From Planctomycetota bacterium (lineage in GTDB: Bacteria; Planctomycetota; UBA11346): a DNA stretch of 10,074 bases. The notes under the pieces were generated by a model that was given only the letters and a program-made list of their open reading frames with translations, made no database searches and was not told where the DNA came from. The position numbers and the translations under genes are program-made. The stretch is from NCBI GenBank assembly GCA_013816415.1, contig JACDEN010000060.1:1-10074 (forward strand), written 5' to 3'. Shown in pieces: positions 8,668-10,074 of the stretch. The number at the start of each line of letters is the position of its first letter. Position 1 is the stretch's first letter.

Positions 8668-9566
8668 TGCGGCCCGACGTCAAGAAGGAGACGCGGGCAG
8701 GATGGCTGGTCCTCGCGGCTGCCGTGCTGGTGTCTGCGCTGATCGTCTGGTGGTTTTCCCAGGATGACGGCAGCGGGAACCAGCTGAGCGTCGCCCGCGC
8801 GCAGCACGAATCGATGAAGGGCCCCGAGCTCTTCACCACGGTGCTGGACAAGCAGCGCTCGGCCAATGACGAACTGCGCAAGACCATCGAGGATCTGAAA
8901 GGCGAGCTGAACATCCAGCCGGATCCGATCTACACCTTGCCGGCGGTCCTTCCCAATGGAGAGCACAAGTCCGAATTCTTCACCCGGCAGCGCTACTTCA
9001 CGCGCGACGCGCTGCGTCATCTCGCCGAAAGCCGCAGCATCCCCTTCAATGAGGACCTCGGCTTTTCCGCAGGCGACGAGACGCCGCCGGACAAGGAGGC
9101 GCCCTTCCTGCTGACCATGCTCCAGCTCACCGAGAAGGCGGCGCGCATCGCCTTCAGCACGCCGGGTGCTCCGATCACCAAGTTCGAGATCAGCCACGGT
9201 GTCGAGACGCTCACCGGTCCCGCGGGACGGCCGCCGCTGGTACGCGAATTTCCGCTGAAGATGGAAGTGACCGGCACGCTGCAGGACGTGCTGTGGATCC
9301 TCCATGCCTTCAGCCAGATCAAGACCAGCGAGCCTGACAAGCCGAAGGACTTTCCGCTGATCCTCCAGCATCTGCGCATCAAAGGCAGCAACGAGAAGCC
9401 GAAGGACCAGATCCAGCTGGTCGAGGCGACCTTCGACATCGCCGGGATGCGCTATCTCTCCGAGGAGGAGCGCGGAGGCAAGGCCGGCTCCAGGGCGACC
9501 GGCACTTCCCGTGGCCCCGCCCCCGGCCCTCAGCGCCCGCAGGACAATACCGGGGCGCGTCCGTGA
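8667..9566 (+). CDS. PilO-like (Amuc_1100-type) periplasmic alignment protein
   Basis: This 299-residue bitopic protein likely serves as the PilO partner of the preceding PilN-like region, linking the inner membrane to the secretin through the periplasm. A short basic cytoplasmic start (MRPDVKKETR) precedes one membrane helix (12-30). A coiled-coil-like segment follows (about 55-82, QRSANDELRKTIEDLKGEL), then two alpha/beta halves. In the second, FPLKMEVTGTLQDVLWILHAF (195-215) followed by FPLILQHLRIKG (229-240) and QIQLVEATFDIAGM (248-261) resembles the ferredoxin-like PilO fold. The last 35 residues are a Gly/Pro/Arg-rich tail. Length and layout match the Amuc_1100 family, where the Akkermansia member is a known surface-exposed host-signalling protein; sequence similarity could not be tested here. 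The start overlaps the upstream stop by one base (TAATG), implying coupled translation, and the stop overlaps the next start (GTGA). Confidence 0.8.
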   Translation: MRPDVKKETRAGWLVLAAAVLVSALIVWWFSQDDGSGNQLSVARAQHESMKGPELFTTVLDKQRSANDELRKTIEDLKGELNIQPDPIYTLPAVLPNGEHKSEFFTRQRYFTRDALRHLAESRSIPFNEDLGFSAGDETPPDKEAPFLLTMLQLTEKAARIAFSTPGAPITKFEISHGVETLTGPAGRPPLVREFPLKMEVTGTLQDVLWILHAFSQIKTSEPDKPKDFPLILQHLRIKGSNEKPKDQIQLVEATFDIAGMRYLSEEERGGKAGSRATGTSRGPAPGPQRPQDNTGARP

Positions 9567-10074
9567 GGCTGTCCCTCGACCCCAACCCCGCTTCGCTCTC
9601 GGCATTCATCTGCCTGTTCGGGGTGCTCATCGCCGCGACCTGGTGGCTGCTGAGCGACGAGCCGGTATGGCCGTACGAAAAGCCGACCTATGCCGGAAAG
9701 CCGGTCCAGCGTCTGGTCGCGGCGATGCCTCCGATCGGAGACTTCGACCGCGAATTCAACGTCAATGACCTGAACCCGTTCCTTCCCGAGGCCGAACGCC
9801 AGCAGGAGCGCGCGGCGAGGCAGATCAAGAAGACGGCGAAGCCGATCAAGACCTCGACTCCGCCGAGCCAGGTCAGCGACGTGGTGATCCCGACCCTGCG
9901 TCTGCCGGCGGCGGCTCCGCGCCGCAAGAACGCACCCGAATGCTTCGGCGTCATCGGATCGTCCAATGGCATGACCATCCTCGCCCGCATGCCCGGTTCG
10001 CAGGAGACCCATAAGCTCGAGCAGGGACAGGCCATCGCCGAGACCGGCAACCCGGCGCGCACCTGGACCTTCAT
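9563..10074 (+). CDS. PilP/GspC-like bitopic protein, N-terminal 170 residues (runs off right edge)
   Basis: A GTG start overlaps the stop of the PilO-like gene (GTGA), and the frame stays open to the window end. The product begins MRLSLDPNPASL, has one membrane helix (about 11-30, rich in Trp/Leu/Ile) and then an extended periplasmic linker. NVNDLNPFLP (66-75) recalls the DPF-type motif of PilP proteins. A Lys/Arg-rich helical stretch (78-97) and a Pro-rich stretch (99-122) follow. From ECFGVIGSSNGMTILARMPG (126-145) to LEQGQAI (152-158) the pattern matches the beta-domain of PilP/GspC, which docks to secretin N-domains. Unlike classical PilP, which is a lipoprotein, this one has a membrane helix and no lipobox, as in GspC or in the Akkermansia-type pilus-like proteins. 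The family call is moderate because the C-terminus is missing; context in the operon supports it. Confidence 0.72.
   Translation, partial: MRLSLDPNPASLSAFICLFGVLIAATWWLLSDEPVWPYEKPTYAGKPVQRLVAAMPPIGDFDREFNVNDLNPFLPEAERQQERAARQIKKTAKPIKTSTPPSQVSDVVIPTLRLPAAAPRRKNAPECFGVIGSSNGMTILARMPGSQETHKLEQGQAIAETGNPARTWTF

Overview
The window is about two-thirds GC by eye, with strong G/C preference at third codon positions and a mix of ATG and GTG starts. No mobile element, tRNA, rRNA or CRISPR array is visible. The best taxonomic hint is the right-hand half: a secretin, a PilM-like protein fused to a PilN-like membrane region, a PilO-like protein and a PilP-like protein. This recalls the pilus-like cluster described in Akkermansia (Amuc_1098 to Amuc_1102). 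A GC-rich member of the Planctomycetota/Verrucomicrobiota (PVC) group is therefore plausible, but that is inference from gene content, not a phylogeny.

Left part (1-3150). The start of an unrecognised minus-strand gene runs off the left edge from position 166. A 250-base non-coding gap with GC-rich palindromes separates it from a divergent MarC-family membrane protein (417-1178). A strong stem-loop sits directly on the MarC stop codon. Then come two overlapping plus-strand genes: a lipoprotein with a CAP/SCP domain and an Ig-like tail (1322-2383), and a single-pass membrane protein with a small, unrecognised beta-rich C-terminal region (2380-3150).

Middle (3153-4344). The glycine-cleavage T protein gene gcvT is on the minus strand. 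It converges on the previous gene with only 2 bases between stop codons. No gcvH or gcvP is next to it. A 121-base gap separates its start from the divergent pilus-like operon and should hold both promoters.

Right part (4345-10074). Four plus-strand genes are packed with no spacers: secretin, then stop|ATG, PilM-PilN fusion, then TAATG, PilO-like, then GTGA, PilP-like (cut by the right edge). Together they look like the outer-membrane gate and inner-membrane alignment complex of a type IV pilus or type II secretion-like machine. The actin-like cytoplasmic PilM domain is tethered to the membrane by its own PilN-like helix, the PilO- and PilP-like proteins span the periplasm, and the secretin forms the outer-membrane pore. 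The motor ATPases and pilins are not in this window.

The features most worth following are the PilM-PilN fusion with its roughly 95-residue disordered insertion, the CAG-repeat polyglutamine tract inside the secretin, and the CAP lipoprotein with its unknown membrane partner.
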